Below are positions 10,784 through 18,777 of a stretch of DNA of 34,342 nt, piece after piece. Under the pieces are notes generated by a model. That model had not been told where the DNA came from. It saw nothing but the letters and a program-made list of their open reading frames with translations, and made no database searches. The number at the start of each line of letters is the position of its first letter. The first letter of the stretch is position 1. Origin of the DNA: Deltaproteobacteria bacterium (GTDB lineage Bacteria; Desulfobacterota; Desulfobacteria; Desulfobacterales; Desulfosarcinaceae); the NCBI GenBank assembly GCA_021819735.1, contig JAKAFO010000009.1, positions 1 to 34,342 of the forward strand. Direction: 5' to 3'. The translations under genes and the position numbers were made by a program.

Positions 10784-11917
10784 TCATCCCAGCGTGATCT
10801 GGGCCAGCCATTTGTGGGCGATGCGGATTTCAGCGCCGTCAGGATAGGTTTTCTCTCTTTTCAATTCCCTGACCAGTTGGATTTTTTTCGCCGTTTTGAA
10901 ATACTTTTCGAACAGCGCGAAATTTTTGTTCAAACTATCGTCGCCCCATTTTACTTCGACCATGAGAACCGCTAGTTCATCGCGAACCGCCAAAAAATCG
11001 ATCTCGCGACCGTCTTTGTTCTTCAAATAGTGGAGGCTCCAGCGCTCACCCAGGCAGTCTTCCCTGAAATGCATCTCTTTTAAAAGCGAACAGGCTACGA
11101 GATTTTCGAGTTTCGCGCCTTCGTCCCCGACGACTTGTCCCGTGTCATAAAAATAATACTTGGGCGCTTTCAAGATGGACCTGGCGATATTTTTATGAAA
11201 AGGGGCAACCTTGAAAACGACATACATATTTTCCAACACGCCAAGCCAGTGTTTTATGGTTTTGTCCGAGCACTGCAAGTCTTGCGCGAGCGAATTGTAG
11301 GATACCGGGCTTCCCACGCTCCTTTTTAATAGCTGAATCAATGTTTCGATGGAAGTAATTTGCTGAATCTTTTCGAGATCGATCATGTCCTGCTTCAAGA
11401 TAACGTCCAAATGCGAACGCTTCCAACGGTTATAGTAAATGGTATCGCCATTTAAGAAGGGTTCGGGAAATCCACCCACAAGCAGCAGCTTATCTAGTTC
11501 GGCGTCGAGGTCGTCCGGCTTTAATGTGTTCCGGATCTCCTTAAGATCGAGCGGATGGAGCCGAAACTGAAAAAATCGCCCAGCCAAGGAATCGCCGGCT
11601 TTGCGATAGGCATCCAATTTGGCGCTGCCGGTGACAATGATGGCCGGGGGGATGCTTTCCGTATCGTAAACCCCCTTGAGCCATGACTTCCAGTTCTTGA
11701 GCTTGTGCAGTTCATCGAAAACAACCAAATCCCGCGAGCGGTCCCACGATTTTTCCAGAAGGCCCACGCGATGCTCGGCATTATCATAGTTGAAGTAATC
11801 GCAATTTTGCGAAAGCATCTTGGCCAGGGTGGTTTTACCGGCCTGTCTGGGGCCTGAGAGCAATACGATTTTTCTGCCAAGGTCCGCCCGAATCTGTTCT
11901 TCAAGGTATCGATGCAT
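10784..11917 (-). CDS. AAA ATPase with C-terminal DUF4143-like nuclease-fold domain
   Basis: Walker A LSGPRQAGKTTLAK, Walker B DLVVFDELHK, VTGSAKLDAYRKAGDSLAGRFFQFRLHPL, C-terminal EIDFLAVRDELAVLMVEVKW. Start MHRYLEEQI at 11917. Confidence 0.88.
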   Translation of the reverse strand: MHRYLEEQIRADLGRKIVLLSGPRQAGKTTLAKMLSQNCDYFNYDNAEHRVGLLEKSWDRSRDLVVFDELHKLKNWKSWLKGVYDTESIPPAIIVTGSAKLDAYRKAGDSLAGRFFQFRLHPLDLKEIRNTLKPDDLDAELDKLLLVGGFPEPFLNGDTIYYNRWKRSHLDVILKQDMIDLEKIQQITSIETLIQLLKRSVGSPVSYNSLAQDLQCSDKTIKHWLGVLENMYVVFKVAPFHKNIARSILKAPKYYFYDTGQVVGDEGAKLENLVACSLLKEMHFREDCLGERWSLHYLKNKDGREIDFLAVRDELAVLMVEVKWGDDSLNKNFALFEKYFKTAKKIQLVRELKREKTYPDGAEIRIAHKWLAQITLG

Positions 11918-11934
11918 GGCGACTATTTTAGCCC

Positions 11935-11977
11935 TCACTCCGAAATAGTCAAGACCATTTCGGATTTCAGTCCGAAA
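11935..11977 (-). promoter_or_regulatory. Cluster of TTTCGGA half-sites upstream of the AAA ATPase gene
   Basis: TCACTCCGAAA (11935-11945), inverted ATTTCGGA (11957-11964), TCAGTCCGAAA (11967-11977). Confidence 0.4.
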
Positions 11978-12064
11978 AAGTCTTACCTCCTAAGCGCCGT
12001 GGCCTTTGCGCAGATTATTCCTTTTTTATTTGGGCACGCCCAACCGATCGAAGAGCACCATGTG

Positions 12065-12085
12065 CAATGCATCGCCGATGGACGC
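12065..12085. repeat. 21-bp direct repeat, left copy (CAATGCATCGCCGATGGACGC)
   Basis: Exact match to 13129-13149. Confidence 0.85.
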
Positions 12086-12128
12086 CTCTGCCGGATGTAG
12101 GGCCACCGCCCTGTTCGTTATATCGTAG

Positions 12129-12149
12129 GGGCGATCCTTGTGATCGCCC
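12129..12149. repeat. REP-like hairpin (GGGCGATC-CTTGT-GATCGCCC)
   Basis: 8-bp perfect stem, preceded by TAGG; resembles the hairpin at 12930-12948. Confidence 0.65.
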
Positions 12150-12270
12150 TTTCTCATATTGGCGAACAGCCTCAGCCCCATTTTGCATCATTGTTCAGGC
12201 GAAACGCTTGCAGTTCGATGAATTTTGCATTAATGCTTACAGCATGGATTGTTGCCCAGGGAGGATGCAA

Positions 12271-12519
12271 ATGCCCGCTCTTCAAGTCAGAGAATTGCCC
12301 GATCAGGTCTACCGCAAGCTCCAGGAAGAAGCCGCAAAGGAGCACCGCAGCTTGGCCCAGCAGGCGATTGTAACGCTGGCCAAGGGGTTGGGGCTGGTTG
12401 AAAATCCCAAAAAGCGTCGGGCCGATTTGCTGAAGGGGCTTATGGATCGCCCGATCGTGACCCAAAGCGATGATTTGATATCTCCGGTGGATCTCGTGCG
12501 ACAGGACAGAGAACGATGA
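12271..12519 (+). CDS. vapB: FitA/VapB-like ribbon-helix-helix antitoxin
   Basis: MPALQVRELPDQVYRKLQEEAAKEHRSLAQQAIVTLAKGL (RHH-like); GGGAGG upstream; 4-bp overlap with the PIN toxin gene. ATG 12265 is an alternative. Confidence 0.75.
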   Translation: MPALQVRELPDQVYRKLQEEAAKEHRSLAQQAIVTLAKGLGLVENPKKRRADLLKGLMDRPIVTQSDDLISPVDLVRQDRER

Positions 12520-12929
12520 TCCTTGTCCTCGATGCCAGCGCGGCGGTGGAGATCGTCCTTCAAAGAGCCAACGGTCAGCGGCTGTTTCGTACCATAGAGG
12601 AGGCGGAATGGATTCTGGCGCCGACCCTGTTTGTTGCCGAAGTCACCAATGTCTTCTGGAAGTACTTCAGGTTCGGCAATCTCTCCATGGAGCAGTGCGA
12701 AAAGGCCGTCAGCGTCGCATTGAATCTGCCCGATGAGTATAGCGACGACAAGACGCTGTACAAAGAGGCCTTTGCTTTGGGATGCCAGATCGGTAAGCCG
12801 ATCTATGACATGTTTTATCTCATTCTCGCTCGCCGCAACAACGGCTTGCTGATGACCCTCGATAAGGGCCTGGCCGAAGCCGCCGCAAAACATTCCGTTC
12901 GGGTTTTGCCCGATGTTTCCAACCCTTAG
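12516..12929 (+). CDS. vapC: PIN-domain toxin (VapC/FitB family)
   Basis: MILVLDASAAVEIVL, LFVAEVTNVFWK, IGKPIYDMFYLILARRNNGLLMTLDKGLAEAA: conserved acidic PIN residues. Confidence 0.85.
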   Translation: MILVLDASAAVEIVLQRANGQRLFRTIEEAEWILAPTLFVAEVTNVFWKYFRFGNLSMEQCEKAVSVALNLPDEYSDDKTLYKEAFALGCQIGKPIYDMFYLILARRNNGLLMTLDKGLAEAAAKHSVRVLPDVSNP

Positions 12930-12948
12930 GGGCGACCGGCGGTCGCCC
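12930..12948. repeat. REP-like hairpin (GGGCGACC-GGC-GGTCGCCC)
   Basis: 8-bp perfect stem; its leading TAGG overlaps the vapC stop codon (TAG 12927-12929). Confidence 0.65.
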
Positions 12949-12976
12949 TGCTATCGCCAGACGCCAGACAAGCCCT

Positions 12977-13125
12977 CCCGTTGTATTTGGGGGCGCCCAT
13001 CACGGCCCATCCATGACCAACACGCCGACCCAGGATGTGGCCGCCACGGTGGACCAGATCGGGCGCCTTGCGGTGGCCGGGTACGAGAGCGTGCGCGTGG
13101 CCGTGCCCGAGGTAGTGGCTGCCTC
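12977..13125 (+). pseudogene. ispG: Degraded 5' fragment of ispG
   Basis: 12990-13110 aligns to the ispG 5' coding region 16224-16345 (about 90% identity by eye) with a 1-nt deletion; the preceding 13-mer CCCGTTGTATTTG (12977-12989) also occurs upstream of intact ispG (16117-16129). Confidence 0.85.
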
Positions 13126-13128
13126 GCA

Positions 13129-13149
13129 CAATGCATCGCCGATGGACGC
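13129..13149. repeat. 21-bp direct repeat, right copy (CAATGCATCGCCGATGGACGC)
   Basis: Exact match to 12065-12085. Confidence 0.85.
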
Positions 13150-13167
13150 ATCCGTTTGTTGAATATG

Positions 13168-14934
13168 CTATTCTTTGTACGACAGCACAGGCGACAGCTT
13201 AGCATATTTGCTTGCCAAGGCATCGGCGCGCGTGTTCAGCGACTTTTTCAGGCACGCCTGGTCAGTGCCGCAAGTCTCGCGTTGTTCGAGCCAGGCTTTT
13301 TGTTCCTTTTTTAATAGCTTCATATCGTCAAGAAAGGTCTCGATATGAAGCGCTCTTGCCTTTTCGGGTAAAATGGCGAGGCAGCCCTCATACCATTCGG
13401 ATACATAGCTGTCGAGAAACGACAGCTCCAGCGAGCCGCAGATGGTCTTGCTAGCGGGGGTTTGCGCCTTGGCGCAATCAAAGGAGGCGATCATTTGCCG
13501 GGTGTCCGCCGGCTTGGTGGTCGCGGGCATGCGGCTTAACAGCAGAATGGCGGCGTAACGCCAGCGCATGGCCAGCCGCCCGTCCGCCATGGCCAGCACC
13601 CAGGTGCCTTTGGCGCTGAGGGCCTGCCAATACCCGTCGAAATCCTTGATCCACATCACGGTGAGCTGGGTATTCGGCTCGAACGGAAAGCCGAAGTCGC
13701 CGGGCGTCGGGTATTCGGGCGGTTTCACGCCACGGCCATCCATGGTCAGTGTGTACGAGCGGCTGTGCATGGTTTCCTTGATCAGCCGGCCCGCCGCAAT
13801 GTTCTGCGCGGTGATCGTCGGGTTGAGGCACGTTACCGTTTCCCCGCCGGCCTTGGCCCATATCCTTTGGGGTGAGATGAGCACGACGCCCCCCATCAGC
13901 CGGGGGTCGTTGTTGACATAGTCGCAAACCCAGTGCGATCCGGCATCTGTCAGGACGCCGGTTACCTGCCAGATGCCCGGCAGCGTTTCAGGCAAAGTCT
14001 TGCCGGTCGGCGCGGCGTCCACTTCCGGGGCCGGCGCCGGGTCATCCACCCCTGGTTCATGGCTATATTGCGGGAAGACATAGGCGCTCATGGCGGCTAT
14101 GCGGGAATCCATCGATATTTTCAGGCATTCAGGATCGCTTCCGCAAGCATCGCGCTGCTTGAGCCATGCCTTCTGTTCGTTCATATATTGCCTTGTCGCA
14201 TCGAGATATCTCTTGTCCTGTTCCCCCCACGCCCTTGACGATAAAGAACCTGAAGTGCTTTGATACCAGGCCGCCACGTTGCTGTCTAGAAGCGATAGCT
14301 CCACCGAGCCGCAAATGGTCTTTTCCACGGGCGTATGCGCTTTGGTGCAATCAAAGGAGGCGGGCGGGGGGATGTCGGCGGGCGCGCGGCTCAAAAGAAT
14401 GATAGCGGAATTACGCCATAGCATGGCTATCCGGCCGTCCGCCATTTCGAACATCCAGGTGCCATTAAAATCGAGTTCGTCCCAACATCCGAAATCCTTG
14501 ACCCACATGACGCTGAGTTGTTCGTTTTGATCAAAGGGCAGGCCGAAATCGCGCGTCGTCGGGTGTGCGGGCGGTTCCGGGTGTTCGTCCATGGTATCCT
14601 TGAGCAGTTGGCCCGCGGTGATGCTTTGCACGGTAAGCGTAGGGTTTTTGCACGACGGCATTTCACCATCGGCCTTGGCGATCATTCTTTGGGGGGAAAT
14701 AAAAAAAATACCCCCCATCAGCCTGGGGTCGTCGGGTTGGAATTTGTGTTGATACCACGAGCCGGCATCCGACAAAACCCCGGTTATCCGCCAGATGCCC
14801 AGAAGTCTTTGCGGCAAAGGCTGGCCGGCCGGAGCAGCCTCCGCATACAAGGCCGGCGCTGACAACAGCGCCAGGACGAGCGCCGGCCATAAAACAATCC
14901 GGGTCAGCGACCACCTGGAGATCTTTGCGTTCAT
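13168..14934 (-). CDS. Exported protein with two tandem (unknown domain + LprI/DUF1311-like) units; putative lysozyme inhibitor
   Basis: Signal peptide MNAKISRWSLTRIVLWPALVLALLSAPALYAEA; two LprI-like domains (FDCTKAHTPVEKTICGSVELSLLD...WLKQRDACGSDPECLK and FDCAKAQTPASKTICGSLELSFLD...WLEQRETCGTDQACLK). AGGAGG upstream of ATG 14934. Confidence 0.82.
   Translation of the reverse strand: MNAKISRWSLTRIVLWPALVLALLSAPALYAEAAPAGQPLPQRLLGIWRITGVLSDAGSWYQHKFQPDDPRLMGGIFFISPQRMIAKADGEMPSCKNPTLTVQSITAGQLLKDTMDEHPEPPAHPTTRDFGLPFDQNEQLSVMWVKDFGCWDELDFNGTWMFEMADGRIAMLWRNSAIILLSRAPADIPPPASFDCTKAHTPVEKTICGSVELSLLDSNVAAWYQSTSGSLSSRAWGEQDKRYLDATRQYMNEQKAWLKQRDACGSDPECLKISMDSRIAAMSAYVFPQYSHEPGVDDPAPAPEVDAAPTGKTLPETLPGIWQVTGVLTDAGSHWVCDYVNNDPRLMGGVVLISPQRIWAKAGGETVTCLNPTITAQNIAAGRLIKETMHSRSYTLTMDGRGVKPPEYPTPGDFGFPFEPNTQLTVMWIKDFDGYWQALSAKGTWVLAMADGRLAMRWRYAAILLLSRMPATTKPADTRQMIASFDCAKAQTPASKTICGSLELSFLDSYVSEWYEGCLAILPEKARALHIETFLDDMKLLKKEQKAWLEQRETCGTDQACLKKSLNTRADALASKYAKLSPVLSYKE
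13171..14013 (-). repeat. Intragenic protein repeat unit 2 of the double-LprI protein
   Basis: APTGKTLPETLPGIWQVTGVLTDAGS...DPRLMGGVVLISPQR... through the second LprI-like domain. Confidence 0.8.
14071..14835 (-). repeat. Intragenic protein repeat unit 1 of the double-LprI protein
   Basis: APAGQPLPQRLLGIWRITGVLSDAGS...DPRLMGGIFFISPQR... through the first LprI-like domain. Confidence 0.8.
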
Positions 14935-14962
14935 GACGCCTCCTGTTCCAGTTATCAGTTCA

Positions 14963-15889
14963 TCAGCAATAGACACCCTGGGTGTAGAGCGCGACTTCTT
15001 TCTTGCGGCGGCTGAGCAGGCCCGGCAGGGCTTTCCCGCCGGAATGGATGCGAGACGCGATGATCTTCATGGCTTTCTCCGGCTCGCCGCTGTTGATATG
15101 TTGGGCAGAAAGAACAAGGCTGCCGCCGGGATTGTAGGCGATCGATACCAGGGCGTCATACTCGAATTGAAACAGATCGATGGTGATCAGGCCCTTGACG
15201 ATATCTTCGTATTTAGGCATCACGATTTTCAGCAATTGCTTTTGCTGGGCCGTTGATAGCGTCAGATCATGTTTGTGGGCATTTACGAATGGCTTTACCT
15301 GTAACTCACCATGCAATTTGACACCATTGCTCAGTGTCTTGGCAATGGCCGGATCGACGCCGATGACCGTTAGGTCCCGCTCGACATCGGCCGCTTTACG
15401 TTCCCGCATGTCATAGCCCGGGCCCAACGTCACGCCGCTGTCGCCTCCGGGGAAGTGTACCCGCTCGCTTTTGCCGGTCCCTGTACCAGCCTCCAGGAGA
15501 AAGATAAAATCCAAGCCGTTTAGGGAGACGTTGAGCGCGCGCGGCGGATACGATCTGCCCCAAAATACCGGCGCCAGGCCCATGGCCGATGCGGCTTGCG
15601 GCCAGACATCCGACAGTTGCCCTGTTTTAAGCCGGAGCGCTGCGCTTCTATGGGATTCGGGTTCGGCGTAAAGGCAATCGATGGTCGCCTGGTCGATGAC
15701 GCCGCTCGGAAACAGTCCTTTATGCTTCTGGAAACAGCGGAGGGCCACCTGGGTTCCCCCGCCGAACACGCCGTCCGCTTTGATCTTGTAACCATTGGCG
15801 ATCAGCGCTTGCTGAACCGCCGAAATTTCCCTGCCTTTTGCGCCCTTAATGATTAAGCGCGGTAAAAACCGGGGTAAACCCGTTGCCAT
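14963..15889 (-). CDS. Peptidoglycan-binding domain + GH24/pesticin-like lysozyme domain protein
   Basis: N-terminal PG_binding_1-like IKGAKGREISAVQQALIANGYKIKADGVFGGGTQVALRCFQKHKGL; C-terminal LLEAG...GGDSGVTLGPGYDM...FEYDALVSIAYNPGGS...LPGLLSRRKKEVALY, fitting a T4-lysozyme-type E/D/T arrangement. Start ATG 15889 with GGAGGG upstream. Confidence 0.75.
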   Translation of the reverse strand: MATGLPRFLPRLIIKGAKGREISAVQQALIANGYKIKADGVFGGGTQVALRCFQKHKGLFPSGVIDQATIDCLYAEPESHRSAALRLKTGQLSDVWPQAASAMGLAPVFWGRSYPPRALNVSLNGLDFIFLLEAGTGTGKSERVHFPGGDSGVTLGPGYDMRERKAADVERDLTVIGVDPAIAKTLSNGVKLHGELQVKPFVNAHKHDLTLSTAQQKQLLKIVMPKYEDIVKGLITIDLFQFEYDALVSIAYNPGGSLVLSAQHINSGEPEKAMKIIASRIHSGGKALPGLLSRRKKEVALYTQGVYC

Positions 15890-16157
15890 AGGTCCCTCCG
15901 TTTCATTTTGCCGATTAACGTATTTTTCGAAGCCTGAAGCGCGGAAAACGAACTCGGTGACATCAGTGTGAGATGGAATGAAGGTTTCCAATGGCGACCG
16001 GTGCGAGATATCGAGTCGGTCCTCATTAATAAATCTGGGGGTGGAATGCAAGGAAAGTATTCGGACGATGCGCAGGGAATCGGCTCGATCTTTTTCAAGC
16101 CTTGTCGCCTTGTACGCCCGTTGTATTTGCAATCGGAATCCAGTATATGCACCGGTT

Positions 16158-17237
16158 ATGGCCATTGAAATCAAACGTAGACCGACGCGCTTAATTCATG
16201 TGGGACCGGTGGCCGTGGGGGGCGGGGCGCCCATCACGGTCCAGTCCATGACCAATACGCCTACCCAGGATGTGGCTGCCACGGTGGCCCAGATCGGGCG
16301 CCTGGAAGCGGCCGGGTGCGAGATCGTGCGCGTGGCCGTGCCCGATGAGGCTGCGGCCGAGGCCGTGGCGGCCATCAAGGCCGGCATCCGGATTCCCCTG
16401 ATCGCCGACATCCACTTCGATTATCGCCTGGCCCTGGCCGCAGCCAAGGGCGGCGCTGACGGGCTGCGCATCAATCCGGGCAACATCGGCGGCCGCAAGA
16501 AGGTGCAGGCCGTGGTGGATTGCGCCCGGGACCTGGGCCTGCCCATTCGCATCGGCGTCAACAGCGGCTCGTTGGAAAAGGAGTTGTTGCAGCGCTACGG
16601 CGGCGGCACGGCCGCGGCCATGGTGGAGAGCGCCCTGGGGCATGTGGCCTTACTGGAAAAGGCGGGTTTTCAAGAGATCAAGATATCGTTGAAGGCTTCG
16701 GACGTCCTGCGTACCGTGGAGGCCTACCGCCTGCTGGCCGAGCGGGTGGATTACCCGCTGCACGTGGGCGTCACCGAGGCCGGTTCGCTCTATGCCGGCA
16801 CGGTCAAGTCGGCCCTGGGCATCGGCATGCTGCTGGCCGAAGGCATCGGCGACACCTTGCGCGTGTCACTGACCCGCGACCCGGTGGAAGAGGTGCGCGT
16901 GGGCTTCGAGATCCTCAAGGCCCTGAACATCCGCCGCCATGGGCCGGAGATCATCTCCTGCCCCACCTGCGGCCGCTGCAACATCAACCTGATGGAGGTG
17001 GTCGATCGGGTGGAAAAGGCCCTGCTCACCCGCGATGTACCGGTCAAGCTGGCCATCATGGGGTGCGTGGTCAACGGCCCGGGCGAGGCGCGCGAGGCCG
17101 ATATCGGCGTGGCCGGCGGCCAGGGCCAGGGCATCCTCTTTAAAAAAGGCAAGGTCGTCAAAAAGGTACCCCAGGAGAAGTTGGTGGAAGTACTTTTGCT
17201 GGAAGTGGATCGATGGGAAAAAGAGCATAAAAAATAA
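16158..17237 (+). CDS. ispG: 4-hydroxy-3-methylbut-2-enyl-diphosphate synthase (flavodoxin-type IspG)
   Basis: VQSMTNTPTQDVAATV, PLIADIHFDYRLAL, SCPTCGRCNINL and GCVVNGPGEAREADIGVAGG [4Fe-4S] motifs. Confidence 0.95.
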   Translation: MAIEIKRRPTRLIHVGPVAVGGGAPITVQSMTNTPTQDVAATVAQIGRLEAAGCEIVRVAVPDEAAAEAVAAIKAGIRIPLIADIHFDYRLALAAAKGGADGLRINPGNIGGRKKVQAVVDCARDLGLPIRIGVNSGSLEKELLQRYGGGTAAAMVESALGHVALLEKAGFQEIKISLKASDVLRTVEAYRLLAERVDYPLHVGVTEAGSLYAGTVKSALGIGMLLAEGIGDTLRVSLTRDPVEEVRVGFEILKALNIRRHGPEIISCPTCGRCNINLMEVVDRVEKALLTRDVPVKLAIMGCVVNGPGEAREADIGVAGGQGQGILFKKGKVVKKVPQEKLVEVLLLEVDRWEKEHKK

Positions 17238-17251
17238 AAAGGACTTTTGTA

Positions 17252-18772
17252 ATGGCCCAAAAAGTTAAAACCGCGATTACCCCGACTCGCGAAGAAGATT
17301 ACCCCGAATGGTACCAGCAGGTGGTCAAAGCTGCCGATATGGCCGAAAACTCGCCGGTGCGCGGCTGCATGGTGATCAAGCCCTGGGGCTATGCCTTGTG
17401 GGAGAACATCCAGCACGAGTTGGACGATATGTTCAAGGCCTCGGGCGTGAAGAACGCTTACTTCCCCCTCTTCATTCCCCTGCGCTTCCTGGAAAAGGAG
17501 GCCGAGCACGTGGAGGGTTTCGCCAAGGAGTGCGCCGTGGTGACCCACCACCGCCTGGAAAAGGGCCCCAACGGCGGGCTGGTGCCCGGCGGGCCGCTCA
17601 CCGAACCTTTGGTGGTAAGGCCCACCTCCGAGACGATCATCGGCGATGCCTTCGCCAAGTGGGTCACGAGCTACCGCGACCTGCCGCTGCTCATCAATCA
17701 ATGGGCCAACGTGGTGCGCTGGGAGATGCGCACGCGCATTTTCCTGCGCACCAGCGAGTTTCTCTGGCAGGAGGGCCACACGGCGCACGCCACGGCCGCA
17801 GAGGCCCAAGAACGCACCAGCATGATGCTGAAGGTCTACGCCCGCCTGGCCGAAGAGTTGCTGGCCATGCCGGTGCTGCGGGGCAGTAAATCGCCGGCCG
17901 AGCGCTTTCCCGGCGCCGTGGACACCCAGTGCATCGAGGCCATGATGCAGGACCGCAAGGCCTTGCAGGCCGGCACCTCCCATTTCCTCGGGCAGAATTT
18001 CGCCAAGGCCTCGGGCATCCGCTTCCAGAATGCGGAAGAGAAAGAAGAGTTGGCCTGGACCACCTCCTGGGGCGCCTCCACGCGCCTGATCGGCGGGGTG
18101 ATCATGACCCACGCCGACGACGACGGCCTGGTGCTGCCGCCCCGGGTGGCGCCGGCCCAGATCGTGCTGCTGCCCATCGCCCACAAGGAAGAGGATCGCC
18201 CCAAGGTCATGGAATACACCGACCGGCTGGCGGCCGAGTTGGGCCAGACCCTCTACCATGGCCGGCCCCTGCGGGTGGAAGTCGACCGCCGCGACATCGG
18301 CGGTGCCCGGGGCTGGGAGTGGATCAAGAAAGGGGTGCCCCTGCGCCTGGAGATCGGCCCGCGCGACATTGCCAACGATGCGGTCTTCGTCGGCCGCCGC
18401 GACAAGGCTCACAAGGAGAAGAGCGCAATGGGCCGCGCCCAGTTCGTCGCCCAGGCGGGCGGCCTGCTCGACGAGATCCAGGCCAATTTGCTGGCCCGCG
18501 CCCGGGCCTTCCGGGAGGCCAACACCCGAGCCATCGATGACCGCGGCGAATTTTATGCCTATTTTACCCCCCAGAACGCCGAGAAGCCCGAGATCCACGG
18601 CGGCTTCGCCATGGCCCACTGGTGCGGCGCGGCCGAGTGCGAAGGCAAGATCAAGGAGGATCTGACGGTGACGGTCCGCTGCATCCCCTTCGATGCGCCC
18701 GAGGAGGCGGGGCGCTGTATTTGCTGCGGCAAGGAGAGCCGGCGGCGGGTGGTGTTCGCGAAAGCTTATTAG
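17252..18772 (+). CDS. proS: Prolyl-tRNA synthetase, short (archaeal/eukaryotic-like, type 3)
   Basis: PVRGCMVIKPWGYALWENIQ, LVVRPTSETII, class II motifs; C-terminal zinc-binding Cys set and terminal Tyr (RCICCGKESRRRVVFAKAY). Confidence 0.94.
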   Translation: MAQKVKTAITPTREEDYPEWYQQVVKAADMAENSPVRGCMVIKPWGYALWENIQHELDDMFKASGVKNAYFPLFIPLRFLEKEAEHVEGFAKECAVVTHHRLEKGPNGGLVPGGPLTEPLVVRPTSETIIGDAFAKWVTSYRDLPLLINQWANVVRWEMRTRIFLRTSEFLWQEGHTAHATAAEAQERTSMMLKVYARLAEELLAMPVLRGSKSPAERFPGAVDTQCIEAMMQDRKALQAGTSHFLGQNFAKASGIRFQNAEEKEELAWTTSWGASTRLIGGVIMTHADDDGLVLPPRVAPAQIVLLPIAHKEEDRPKVMEYTDRLAAELGQTLYHGRPLRVEVDRRDIGGARGWEWIKKGVPLRLEIGPRDIANDAVFVGRRDKAHKEKSAMGRAQFVAQAGGLLDEIQANLLARARAFREANTRAIDDRGEFYAYFTPQNAEKPEIHGGFAMAHWCGAAECEGKIKEDLTVTVRCIPFDAPEEAGRCICCGKESRRRVVFAKAY

Positions 18773-18777
18773 GGGAA

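Noticed and set aside
12067-12270. N-terminal extension of the antitoxin ORF
   Set aside because: Covers the 21-bp repeat and REP-like hairpin; the RHH sequence and ribosome-binding site support a start at 12265/12271.
15890-16174. 95-aa N-terminal extension of the lysozyme ORF (start at 16174)
   Set aside because: Overlaps the ispG start antisense; ATG 15889 has a proper GGAGGG and begins the recognisable domain.
17252-18772. Type-3 proS as an unusual archaeal-like gene
   Set aside because: The short ProS form is established in many bacterial lineages, so it is not notable by itself.
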